From Gemmatimonas sp. (GTDB taxonomy: Bacteria; Gemmatimonadota; Gemmatimonadetes; Gemmatimonadales; Gemmatimonadaceae): a DNA stretch of 34,167 nucleotides. Numbering within the stretch: position 1 is the first letter of the stretch; the number at the start of each line of letters is the position of its first letter. A program made the translations under genes and the position numbers. Positions 34,157 through 34,167 of this stretch are shown one piece after another. The notes beneath the pieces were generated by a model. It searched no databases and had not been told where the DNA came from. It was given only the letters and a program-made list of their open reading frames with translations. The stretch lies in NCBI GenBank assembly GCA_021154325.1, contig JAJKIR010000106.1:1-34167 (forward strand), written 5' to 3'.

Positions 34157-34167
34157 TACTGGACCCG

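Overview
The window looks like chromosomal DNA of a GC-rich Gram-negative bacterium, most likely a member of the Gemmatimonadota or a close relative. I base this on the high GC content, the Omp85-type outer-membrane barrel, several lipoproteins, the ECF sigma/zinc-finger anti-sigma module and the general flavour of the proteins. No rRNA or marker gene is present, so the phylum is an inference. There is no tRNA, CRISPR array, transposase or phage gene. Gene density is high, with 36 coding genes called (the first one partial), many joined by 1-4 base stop/start overlaps.

Layout: 1-1617 (+) holds the end of a TPR-like protein, an M23 peptidase lipoprotein, a YhbY RNA-binding protein and a 7Fe ferredoxin. 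1694-5857 (-) is a five-gene run: AI-2E/PerM-type membrane protein, PLP-dependent ACC-deaminase-like enzyme, acyl-CoA thioesterase, alpha/beta hydrolase and isoprenylcysteine-methyltransferase-like protein. 5937-7076 (+) is ribonuclease D. 7180-8765 (-) holds a DUF2156 aminoacyltransferase-like protein and a MIP18-type Fe-S assembly factor. 8880-10100 (+) is an Omp85-like barrel, facing a secreted serine hydrolase (10107-11576, -) with a histone-H1-like tail. 11925-14381 (+) is an ECF sigma / anti-sigma / double-PDZ operon. 14365-15327 (-) is a thioredoxin-reductase-like flavoprotein. 15353-17927 (-) is a peptidase operon: an alpha/beta hydrolase and two tandem metzincin paralogues. 18147-21108 (+) holds a solute-binding lipoprotein translationally coupled to a CDF cation transporter, then a YdjM-like membrane protein. 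21244-25138 (+) holds an aldo/keto reductase, a RibD-C reductase, a CPA1 antiporter and a GNAT. 25171-27528 (-) holds a small unknown protein, QueG and an LLM flavin monooxygenase. 27679-29151 (+) is an FAD oxidase facing an alkaline-phosphatase-superfamily enzyme (29148-30584, -). 30774-33191 (+) holds a LOG-family protein and a deoxyhypusine-synthase-like protein. 33231-34025 (-) is an MBL-fold hydrolase.

Two sequence-level patterns stand out more than any single gene. First, five places (about 1271, 1619, 7046, 11814 and 25123) carry long imperfect hairpins built by iterating a short word. The word is different at each place, and four of the five hairpins contain or abut the stop codons of the flanking genes, so that they supply the last residues and stop codons of those genes. 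They look like locus-private bidirectional terminators or a repeat class that regenerates as a structure rather than as a sequence. Second, the octamer CGTTAGGC (either strand) occurs 18 times, with 20 copies of the core GTTAGGC. About one is expected for the octamer by base composition. The copies are mostly inside coding sequence, and three form the stop codons of genes, one of them serving two convergent genes at once. Neither pattern is explained by the annotated genes.
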